Below, one piece after another: positions 1 to 5,214 of a stretch of 6,605 nt of DNA. The notes under the pieces are model-generated. The model saw only the letters and a program-made list of their open reading frames with translations, was not told where the DNA came from and did no database searches. The position numbers and the translations under genes were made by a program. Every line of letters begins with the position of its first letter. The stretch's first letter is position 1. The stretch comes from Phycisphaerales bacterium (GTDB taxonomy: Bacteria; Planctomycetota; Phycisphaerae; Sedimentisphaerales; Anaerohalosphaeraceae). The DNA lies in contig DSDH01000202.1 of the NCBI GenBank assembly GCA_011055475.1, positions 1 through 6,605 of the forward strand, in the 5' to 3' direction.

Positions 1-716
1 GTAAAAAACGCGCCATCGTACCAGTCCTCCAGCAGTGACAGGTCGAACCCGATCCAGGAGCACTCCACCTTCTGCGGCAACGACTGGGCCAGGGCATAGC
101 CCGCCGACGCGCAGAATCCCTCCTGCGCCCGCCCTTGCCGGGCGCGGACCGGCCGGAAGGCCTCAATGTACTCGACGAAGGCCTCTGCATTCTGGTCGTC
201 GAGCCCCAGACGATGGCGACAGGCCGGGTCCATCCCATCGACCATGCGACGGATATGGCCGCGGTCGCAACAGGCCTCGGCCGGCTCAGTGGCCGGGTCC
301 CCCGGTCCTTCAACCTCCTCGCGAAGCCGCGCCTCATATTGGAAGACCCGCTCCCAGAGCACTTGCAGATGCCAGCGCATATCCGCTTTCTTGCGGTCTT
401 CCATGAGGTTCAGGCCGTTCGCGTCGGCCATGAGGATTCGTTCGGAGCTGAACAGGTTGCTCAGGGCGATCAGCGTATGGCCCAGGCCGAAGGTCAGCAG
501 CGCCACCACCGCGGGCAGCATCGCGGCGTCCAGCTTGTTGACCCGCAGATCATAGCCGAAGATGCGGTTTCCCGCGACATCGGTGAGGACCGCACCGACT
601 CCGATGACCGCCGCAACCGTGGTGTACCGCACCCCCTGCCGCTTCAAGCGGCGACCGACCAGGTACAGCACCTGGCCTGCTCCGATCACCCGGCGATACT
701 CGCGAAGATGGATCAT
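1..716 (-). CDS. Unrecognised two-helix membrane protein, 3'-truncated by the window edge
   Basis: The minus-strand frame is open from the ATG at 716 to the left edge, giving 238 residues with no stop; the C-terminus lies outside the window. I do not recognise the family and assign no function. The first 30 residues are basic (MIHLREYRRV...GRRLKRQG). Two hydrophobic segments follow, at about residues 32-50 and 65-90, separated by a short polar stretch (NRIFGYDLRVNKLD). The remainder is soluble-looking, helical and charged, with a Cys pair at 149-150 and aromatic-acidic residues near the edge (LLEDWYDGAFF). The start is uncertain: the ATG has only a weak upstream purine stretch, and an in-frame GTG at 749 would add 11 residues. 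The gene begins 46 bp after the putP stop on the same strand, so co-transcription with putP is plausible. The clean long frame and ordinary residue composition support a real gene; the role is unknown. Confidence 0.75.
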   Translation of the reverse strand, partial: MIHLREYRRVIGAGQVLYLVGRRLKRQGVRYTTVAAVIGVGAVLTDVAGNRIFGYDLRVNKLDAAMLPAVVALLTFGLGHTLIALSNLFSSERILMADANGLNLMEDRKKADMRWHLQVLWERVFQYEARLREEVEGPGDPATEPAEACCDRGHIRRMVDGMDPACRHRLGLDDQNAEAFVEYIEAFRPVRARQGRAQEGFCASAGYALAQSLPQKVECSWIGFDLSLLEDWYDGAFF

Positions 717-762
717 GCCCGTTCTATAGCCGAAAACAACCCTCTCCACAAGCGGCCGCGGT

Positions 763-2277
763 CTACTTTGTGGCCGGCGGCATTCCCGGGGGCTTCCTGT
801 CGCGACCGCCGACCATGGCGACAACCTCCTCATGGACCCGCAGAATGCCTGCATCCCGTTGCGGGGCGATTCGGTCAATCACCGCTATCGCCAAAACACC
901 CGCCAGGAAACCGGGCACGATCTCATACAGCCACCCGCCCAGGCCGGTCTGCTTCCACACCACGAGCGTCACCGTCCCGGCCACCATGCCCGCCAAGGCC
1001 GAGTACCACGTAGTCCGCCGACTGAACAGGGCGAACAGCATCACCGGTCCAAAGGCGGCCCCAAAACCGCCCCATGCGTAGGCCACGATTCGTAGAATCG
1101 TCTCATCCGGGTTCCTCTTCGGATCGACCGCCAGCGCCAAAACCAAGGCGATCGTCGCGATCACGAGCACGCACAGACGGCCGACGCGAACCACCTCCTT
1201 GGGGGCGGCCTGACGGCGCAGGACCTTCTGATAGAAATCCTCGCTCAGGGCCGAGGAGGAGACCAGCAATTGCGAGTCGATGGTGGACATGATCGCCGAG
1301 AGGATCGCGGCCAGCATCACGCCCCCCAGCCAGGGATCGAGCAGGTCCTGGATCATGTAGATAAAGACCTTCTCCTCCTCGCCGTCCTTCAGGCCGGGCA
1401 CCATGCCGGCCCCCACCAGGCCGATGGCCACGGCCCCGGCCAACGACAGCGCCACCCACACGATCGCGATGGCCATGGACTCCCGCAGCTTCGACAGCGA
1501 GCGGGCGCTCATGAACCGCGTCAGGATGTGCGGCTGGCCGAAATACCCCAACCCCCAGGCCGTCGCGGACAGCAGCCCCACCGCGCCGAATCCCGCGGGG
1601 AATACGTTCATGGAAACGCCCTGCTCGGTCAGGCGGTGCCCCACGGCACCAGGCCCACCCAATTGCATCATGCCCCAAATCGGCACGACGACAATCGCCA
1701 GCAACATCAGGCTGCCCTGAAACAGATCCGTCCAGCAAACCGCCAGAAATCCGCCGAGGAACGTGTAAAAGACGATAATGACGCCGCCGACCAGAACGGC
1801 CCCGCTGTAGGGCAGGTTGAAGGCCGACTCGAACAGGCGTCCGGCCGCCACCAGCCCGCTCGTTGCATAGATCGTGAAAAAGATCAAGATGACCAGCGCC
1901 GAGAGCGTCCGCACCAAGCCGGTCGGATCGGCGAAGCGGGCTTCGAAGAAGCACGGCAGGGTGATCGCCCCGACTCTCTCGGTGTACACCCGCAATCGGG
2001 ACGCGACGATCAGCCAATTGAGGGCCGTGCCGACGAACAGCCCCACGGCGATCCACACCTCGCGACCGCCGGCCAGATAGACGGCGCCCGGAAGCCCCAT
2101 CAGCAGCCAGCCGCTCATGTCGCTGGCCTGAGCGCTCAGGGCCGTCACCCAGGCCCCCATGCCGCGACCGCCCAGCAGATAGTCCTCAATGCTCGTGCTG
2201 CGGCGGTAGAAATACGCCCCGATGACCAGCAGAATCACGAAATAGAGGATGAACGTCACGGTCGTACCGTTCGGCAT
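763..2277 (-). CDS. putP: Sodium/proline symporter PutP (SSS family), 504 aa
   Basis: Inner-membrane permease of the solute:sodium symporter family that imports L-proline driven by the sodium gradient. The length matches E. coli PutP (502 aa). From my memory of that protein the match runs end to end, including ALSAxASDMSGWLLMGLPGAV at residues 46-66, FFTIYATSG (133-141), WGLGYFGQPHIL (241-252), AIMST (328-332), AYAWGGFGAAFGPV (399-412) and the C-terminal YEIVPGF. Residues corresponding to the E. coli sodium site (Asp55, Ser57, Ser340, Thr341) are present as Asp53, Ser55, Ser331 and Thr332. The TM6 gating residues Trp244, Tyr248 and Pro252 correspond to Trp241, Tyr245 and Pro249. The tail after about residue 475 is polar and not conserved. 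The ATG at 2277 has a GGGAG Shine-Dalgarno six bases upstream. A small gene ends 72 bp upstream and a membrane-protein gene starts 46 bp downstream. Proline is the likely substrate given the similarity; transport was not shown here. Confidence 0.95.
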   Translation of the reverse strand: MPNGTTVTFILYFVILLVIGAYFYRRSTSIEDYLLGGRGMGAWVTALSAQASDMSGWLLMGLPGAVYLAGGREVWIAVGLFVGTALNWLIVASRLRVYTERVGAITLPCFFEARFADPTGLVRTLSALVILIFFTIYATSGLVAAGRLFESAFNLPYSGAVLVGGVIIVFYTFLGGFLAVCWTDLFQGSLMLLAIVVVPIWGMMQLGGPGAVGHRLTEQGVSMNVFPAGFGAVGLLSATAWGLGYFGQPHILTRFMSARSLSKLRESMAIAIVWVALSLAGAVAIGLVGAGMVPGLKDGEEEKVFIYMIQDLLDPWLGGVMLAAILSAIMSTIDSQLLVSSSALSEDFYQKVLRRQAAPKEVVRVGRLCVLVIATIALVLALAVDPKRNPDETILRIVAYAWGGFGAAFGPVMLFALFSRRTTWYSALAGMVAGTVTLVVWKQTGLGGWLYEIVPGFLAGVLAIAVIDRIAPQRDAGILRVHEEVVAMVGGRDRKPPGMPPATK

Positions 2278-2283
2278 GGGATT

Positions 2284-2288
2284 CTCCC
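2284..2288 (-). promoter_or_regulatory. Shine-Dalgarno of putP
   Basis: Reading the minus strand, GGGAG is followed by six bases (AATCCC) and then the putP ATG at 2277. This spacing supports that start, which also agrees with the N-terminus of E. coli PutP. Confidence 0.6.
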
Positions 2289-2349
2289 AGATGAATCGGC
2301 GGAGCGTGGCGCCCGGCCGATCCCCGGCCGTTCGGCACCTTCACATTCA

Positions 2350-2646
2350 TTATCCTCGCTGATCTCCCCGACCGATCTGGCGCAAACGGTCGCGACATTC
2401 GCGCGCGCGGGCCAACATCGCCGCCAGGAGGATCCGCTGCCCCAATTCGGTCACCTGCCGCTGCCGGCGCGATACCAACTCGATAAAGGCCTCGGCCTTG
2501 GCCAGCGTCAGCTCCGCCGCCAGAGGATGCAAGCCTTCGTCTTGAGCCGTCTCTTCCAGCCCCCGCAATTCTGCCACCAACAACTGTATTTCCTCGGATT
2601 CCACCCCGATGACCCCACAGAAACTCTCAGTTCGGACAGATGCCAT
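2350..2646 (-). CDS. Small helical hypothetical protein (98 aa)
   Basis: A short minus-strand frame ending at a TAA 72 bp upstream of putP. I do not recognise a family. The product is rich in Glu, Leu, Arg and Ala with regular hydrophobic spacing, suggesting three amphipathic helices at about residues 17-35, 40-63 and 65-90, and a basic tail (RQIGRGDQRG). There is no signal peptide or membrane segment, so it is probably cytoplasmic. Cys residues are at 10 and 84. The start is ambiguous: the ATG at 2646 is chosen, but TTG at 2667 and GTG at 2664 are in frame and lie about 6 and 9 bases after an AGGCGG stretch. A later GTG (residue 15) could also serve. The 5' end lies only 25 bp from a repeat element at 2671, so the gene may have lost its original upstream region or N-terminus. 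Composition argues for coding, but the short length leaves doubt. It may be co-transcribed with putP. Confidence 0.5.
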   Translation of the reverse strand: MASVRTESFCGVIGVESEEIQLLVAELRGLEETAQDEGLHPLAAELTLAKAEAFIELVSRRQRQVTELGQRILLAAMLARARECRDRLRQIGRGDQRG

Positions 2647-2670
2647 CCATCCCGATCTGGACACCAAGTC

Positions 2671-2690
2671 TAACCGCCTGTTGAAAACGT
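2671..2690 (+). repeat. Left terminal inverted repeat
   Basis: The twenty bases here match the reverse complement of 2851-2871 at 16 positions with a one-base gap; the shared core is GTTGAAA(A)ACGT. Confidence 0.5.
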
Positions 2691-2698
2691 GTCACCCC

Positions 2699-2740
2699 GG
2701 ACCCCGGATCAGGCCCGGGGCAGGCTTTGATCCGGAGTCC
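2699..2740. repeat. 13-bp inverted repeat (palindromic module 1)
   Basis: The arms GGACCCCGGATCA (2699-2711) and TGATCCGGAGTCC (2728-2740) are reverse complements with one mismatch, around a 16-base GC-rich spacer that itself contains CCCGGG. It is a strong potential hairpin but lacks a T-tract on either strand, so a REP-type repeat is a better reading than an intrinsic terminator. Confidence 0.65.
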
Positions 2741-2766
2741 ACGCTCGACGTGTGGTGTGCTCTCTG

Positions 2767-2779
2767 CACGCAAAGCGTG
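2767..2779. repeat. Small perfect hairpin CACGC-AAA-GCGTG
   Basis: A five-base-pair perfect stem with a three-base loop, lying between the two larger palindromic modules of the 2671-2871 element. Confidence 0.45.
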
Positions 2780-2780
2780 G

Positions 2781-2821
2781 ATTCCCGCCCACCGTGGCGC
2801 GTCGTCGACCTTCGCGGGAAT
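2781..2821. repeat. ATTCCCGC/GCGGGAAT inverted repeat (palindromic module 2)
   Basis: The perfect 8-bp arms ATTCCCGC (2781-2788) and GCGGGAAT (2814-2821) flank a 25-base spacer. Paired ATTCCCGC/GCGGGAAT arms are a recurrent theme of dispersed repeats in bacterial genomes (the neisserial dRS3 repeats are of this style), which supports reading this as a repeat rather than coding sequence. Only one copy is visible here. Confidence 0.6.
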
Positions 2822-2850
2822 GACAAGAAGGGCCCGATTCTGTGGCCCGT

Positions 2851-2871
2851 ACGTTTTTCAACGGACTGCTA
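2851..2871 (-). repeat. Right terminal inverted repeat
   Basis: Read on the minus strand it begins TAGCAGTCCG and continues into the GTTGAAAAACGT core, mirroring 2671-2690. Confidence 0.5.
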
Positions 2872-2920
2872 ATCCCCTTAGTGTATCCGAACACGCCGTG
2901 CAACGTCAAGATAACGAATT

Positions 2921-2936
2921 GACAGACCTGTCCCCC
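2921..2936. repeat. Short REP-like palindrome with C-run
   Basis: GACAG-AC-CTGTC is a perfect 5-bp inverted repeat followed directly by CCCC and then ATTTT. A conserved short tag next to a small palindrome recalls REP units mobilised by REP-associated tyrosine transposases (IS200-like), which I associate with GGGGACAG-type motifs. No such transposase is in the window, so the assignment rests on motif resemblance. The overlapping TTGACA at 2919 looks like a -35 box but has no convincing -10 and no plus-strand gene after it. Confidence 0.35.
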
Positions 2937-2975
2937 ATTTTGAAATGCCGACGACGGCACATCCGTCGCACGCTT

Positions 2976-2989
2976 CATCGTGTCCTCCT
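2976..2989 (-). promoter_or_regulatory. Orphan Shine-Dalgarno and ATG leading into repeats
   Basis: On the minus strand AGGAGGA (2983-2989) is followed at ideal spacing by an ATG at 2978-2976. The frame reads MKRATDVPSSAFQ and then enters the REP-like palindrome and the 2671-2871 element, where residues become repeat-like. This looks like a genuine translation start whose gene body was lost or interrupted. A chance purine stretch in high-GC DNA is the alternative. Confidence 0.35.
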
Positions 2990-3025
2990 GCCCTCCGCAG
3001 ACACACTTTCGTTTACGACGATAAA

Positions 3026-3040
3026 GCCGACTTGTTCGGC
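3026..3040 (-). terminator. Weak possible terminator downstream of glmS
   Basis: On the minus strand GCCGA-ACAAG-TCGGC forms a perfect 5-bp stem followed by TTTAT, about 80 bases after the glmS stop. The stem is short and the T-run is minimal, so it is a weak intrinsic-terminator candidate. Confidence 0.2.
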
Positions 3041-3119
3041 CGTCGCTCATGCGTCTGCGCCATGACCCGCCCTTTGCCCTCGGCAGAAAGCCGCCGCCCC
3101 AAGAAGCTGGTCATGGAGG

Positions 3120-4988
3120 CTATTCCACGGTCACGCTCTTGGCGAGGTTCCGCGGCTTGTCCACGTCGTGCCCGCGCAATACGGCGGCGTGATAGGCCAG
3201 CAATTGCAGCGGAACGACCGTCAGCATCGGCTGCAAGGCGTCCACCGTCTCGGGCACGGTGATCAGGTGATCGGCGTAGCGACGGATATGCTCGTCGCCC
3301 TCGTCGGCCACGACGATCGTCCGGCCACCGCGACTGCGGACCTCTTCGATGTTGCCGATGATCTTATCGTAGTGCGCGCAGCGCGTGGCGATGAACACCG
3401 CCGGCAGGCCCTCGGTGATGAGCGCGATGGGCCCGTGCTTCATCTCGGCCGCGGGCAGTCCCTCGGCGTGAATGTAGCTGATCTCCTTGAGCTTGAGCGC
3501 CCCCTCCAGGGCCACGGGGTAGTTGAAGCCCCGCCCCAAGAACAGCCAGTTGTTTCGCTCGATGTTCGCTTCGGCGATGGAGCGGATGTGCGGCCCCTGG
3601 TCCAGGATTCGCTCGATCTTGCTCGGTATCGCCGTCAGCTCCGTCAACAGATCCGCCGCGTGTTCCGAGGCGATATGGCGGCGGCGTCCGAGCTCGATGG
3701 CCATCATCGCCAACACCGCCACCTGGGCGGTGAAGGCCTTGGTGCTGGCCACGCCGATCTCCGGCCCCACCCGCAGATAGACCCCGGCGTCGGTGGTGCG
3801 GGCGATCGTCGAGCCGACGACGTTGACCACCCCCAGCACCAGCGCCCCCCGCTCCTTGGCCTGTTCGATCGCAGCCAGCGTATCGGCAGTCTCCCCCGAT
3901 TGACTGATCGCGATGACGATCGTGCCGTCTTCGATGACGGGGTTGCGATATCGCAGCTCGCTGGCGTATTCGACCTCCGCCGGAATCCGCGCGAGCTGCT
4001 CGAAGAGGAACTCCCCGACCAGACCCGCGTGCCAGGCCGTGCCGCAGGCCGCCAGGATGATCCGTCGCGTCCGCGTCAGGGTGCGAAGGTGCGATTGCAG
4101 ACCACCCAGCACGACGCGACCGTTCTGCAGGTCGATCCGCCCTTGCAGCGTTCGGGCCAGGCTGGTCGGCTGCTCGGCGATTTCCTTCTGCATGTAGTGG
4201 TCGCAGCCCGCCAGCTCGATCTGCTCGAGTGAGAACTCGACTTCCTGCAATTCCTTGGTGACCGGCACGTTGGCCCGCGTCTTGGTGCGAAACCCCTCCG
4301 GTGTGATCGTTACGATCTCATCGTCGGACAGGTAGATGGCCTGGGTGGTATGCTCCACGATCGCCGCCGCATCCGAGGCCAGGATGTACTCATTCTCGCC
4401 CACCCCCAGGATGAGCGGGCTGCCCTTTTTGGCCCCGATCAACACATGCGGCAGATCGGTGCACACAATGGCCAGGCCGTAGGTGCCCACCACCTCGCGC
4501 AAGGCCTGCTGGACCGCCCACTCAAAGCGCGCCGCGCCCTCCAGGGCGGCCGTAGCCCCGGATTCGGCCGGATTCGCGTAGAAATGCCCGATCAGGGTCG
4601 CGACGACTTCGCTGTCCGTCTCGCTGGCGAAGGTGCACCCCTTGCCGGCCAGCCACGTCTTGAGCGTGGCGTAATTCTCGATGATCCCGTTGTGGACGAC
4701 GATGATCTTGCCCGTGCAATCGACGTGTGGGTGGGCATTGGTCGTTGTGGGGGCCCCGTGCGTGGCCCAACGCGTGTGCCCCAGGCCGATGTTCTGGCCG
4801 GCATCCTCCGCCGGGAGAACCGCCTCCAGGGCGCTGATGCGACCGGCGGTCTTTGTCAGCGCGACCGCCCCGTCCGACAGCAGCGCGACGCCCGCCGAAT
4901 CGTACCCCCGATACTCCAGCCGCTTGAGCCCCTCGACCAGGATCGGCCGGGCCGGCTTATGCCCCAGATATGCCACAATCCCGCACAT
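3120..4988 (-). CDS. glmS: Glutamine--fructose-6-phosphate aminotransferase (isomerizing), 622 aa
   Basis: Cytoplasmic enzyme that makes glucosamine-6-phosphate from fructose-6-phosphate and glutamine, the first committed step towards UDP-GlcNAc and hence peptidoglycan and LPS. An N-terminal class II glutaminase domain (about 1-240) shows MCGIVAYLG with the nucleophile Cys2, LEYRGYDSAG (24-33), HTRWATHG (71-78), HNGIIEN (99-105) and ETDSEV (123-128). Two SIS domains follow, with ACGTAWHAG (314-322), SQSGETADT (362-370), ASTKAFT (414-420), ALEGALKLKEISYIHAE (493-509) and KHGP (517-520). The C-terminal DVDKPRNLAKSVTVE is canonical. Glu502, His518 and Lys617 correspond to E. coli Glu488, His504 and Lys603. 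The length is slightly above E. coli (609 aa). The frame is open further upstream to 5099, but the ATG at 4988 is chosen because Cys must follow Met, and an AAGGA lies nine bases upstream. No glmS ribozyme is recognisable upstream. Confidence 0.97.
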   Translation of the reverse strand: MCGIVAYLGHKPARPILVEGLKRLEYRGYDSAGVALLSDGAVALTKTAGRISALEAVLPAEDAGQNIGLGHTRWATHGAPTTTNAHPHVDCTGKIIVVHNGIIENYATLKTWLAGKGCTFASETDSEVVATLIGHFYANPAESGATAALEGAARFEWAVQQALREVVGTYGLAIVCTDLPHVLIGAKKGSPLILGVGENEYILASDAAAIVEHTTQAIYLSDDEIVTITPEGFRTKTRANVPVTKELQEVEFSLEQIELAGCDHYMQKEIAEQPTSLARTLQGRIDLQNGRVVLGGLQSHLRTLTRTRRIILAACGTAWHAGLVGEFLFEQLARIPAEVEYASELRYRNPVIEDGTIVIAISQSGETADTLAAIEQAKERGALVLGVVNVVGSTIARTTDAGVYLRVGPEIGVASTKAFTAQVAVLAMMAIELGRRRHIASEHAADLLTELTAIPSKIERILDQGPHIRSIAEANIERNNWLFLGRGFNYPVALEGALKLKEISYIHAEGLPAAEMKHGPIALITEGLPAVFIATRCAHYDKIIGNIEEVRSRGGRTIVVADEGDEHIRRYADHLITVPETVDALQPMLTVVPLQLLAYHAAVLRGHDVDKPRNLAKSVTVE

Positions 4989-5057
4989 ACCACGCATTCC
5001 TTTCGATTGAATCACCCGGCCATTGCACACCCTCGGAAAACCGGCCCGATTATCCGT

Positions 5058-5086
5058 ATCATCGTCCTGAGCGGCAGGCCTGTCCA
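5058..5086 (-). promoter_or_regulatory. Candidate sigma-70-like promoter upstream of glmS
   Basis: On the minus strand TGGACA (5081-5086; 5 of 6 to TTGACA) and GATGAT (5058-5063; 4 of 6 to TATAAT) are separated by 17 bases, with the -10 about 70 bases before the glmS ATG. A GATAAT lies nine bases further downstream but has no -35 at a good distance. The 226-bp gap 4989-5214 shows nothing else convincing: a 5-bp inverted repeat (AGTCG/CGACT, 5196-5216) overlaps the upstream gene's stop but has no T-tract. Confidence 0.25.
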
Positions 5087-5214
5087 CCTGAAAACCCATT
5101 CCCCCGACTATCCGGGTGCGGCTGGCGCCATCGCCCGCGAATATCGGACCTGACCAGGACGGCGGCTCTCGCTCGAGGTCGTGGATACGGGCTTGAGTCG
5201 CGGCGTGACACCGA

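Larger units (their letters stand above)
2671..2871. mobile_element. Putative MITE-like / composite REP element with terminal inverted repeats
   Basis: The left end (2671-2690) and the reverse complement of the right end (2851-2871) align at 16 of 20 positions with one gap. Both begin with TA and share the core GTTGAAA(A)ACGT. The 201-bp interval carries no transposase and contains two internal palindromes, so it would be non-autonomous. The outer TA on each side could be a TA target duplication, as in IS630/mariner-type elements, but two bases are weak evidence. Inward from the left end is GTCACCCCGGA; near the right end is GCGGGAATGAC. Sequences of both these styles are familiar as dispersed repeats in many high-GC genomes. 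Whether this is one transposable unit or several repeats landing next to each other cannot be told from one copy. Confidence 0.5.
2647..3119. other. Repeat-rich intergenic region between glmS and the small gene
   Basis: About 470 bases with no convincing intact gene. From left to right they hold a putative 201-bp element with terminal inverted repeats (2671-2871), a short REP-like palindrome with a C-run (2921-2936), an orphan minus-strand Shine-Dalgarno and ATG (2976-2989), and a short inverted repeat downstream of glmS (3026-3040). Open frames crossing this stretch on both strands are built mostly of repeat sequence and change character abruptly, so they are not called as genes. Confidence 0.7.

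Noticed and set aside
135..1013. A 292-codon plus-strand open frame over the left membrane protein and the 3' end of putP
   Set aside because: It spans two better-supported minus-strand genes and their junction, and its residues are low-complexity Arg/Pro/His.
2186..2350. An ATG overlapping the small gene's TAA stop (TAATG), suggesting a coupled leader peptide before putP
   Set aside because: The frame runs into putP out of frame, is Arg/His/Pro-rich and has no support beyond the overlap.
1270..2673. A 467-codon plus-strand open frame antisense to putP and the small gene
   Set aside because: It is rich in His, Gln, Arg, Pro and Gly with no domain logic, the usual shadow of a high-GC gene read backwards. 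putP on the other strand is unmistakable.
2919..2947. TTGACA on the plus strand as a promoter
   Set aside because: The -10 position reads only weakly (TGAAAT) and no plus-strand gene follows; it is better explained as part of the REP-like palindrome.
2709..3065. Overlapping frames of about 112 codons on both strands in the intergenic gap
   Set aside because: Most of each frame is palindromic repeat sequence, and the peptides resemble translations of dispersed repeats. Only the start signal at 2978 is kept as an observation.
3013..3114. A 33-codon minus-strand frame just after glmS (MTSFLGRRLSAEG...)
   Set aside because: There is no Shine-Dalgarno, it is very short and the composition is uninformative.
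3168..4232. A 354-codon plus-strand open frame antisense to glmS
   Set aside because: It is a shadow of glmS, whose identity is certain along its whole length.
4989..5214. A possible glmS ribozyme or riboswitch upstream of glmS
   Set aside because: No recognisable ribozyme core could be traced by eye and no extended helices stand out. A covariance-model search would be needed to exclude it fully.
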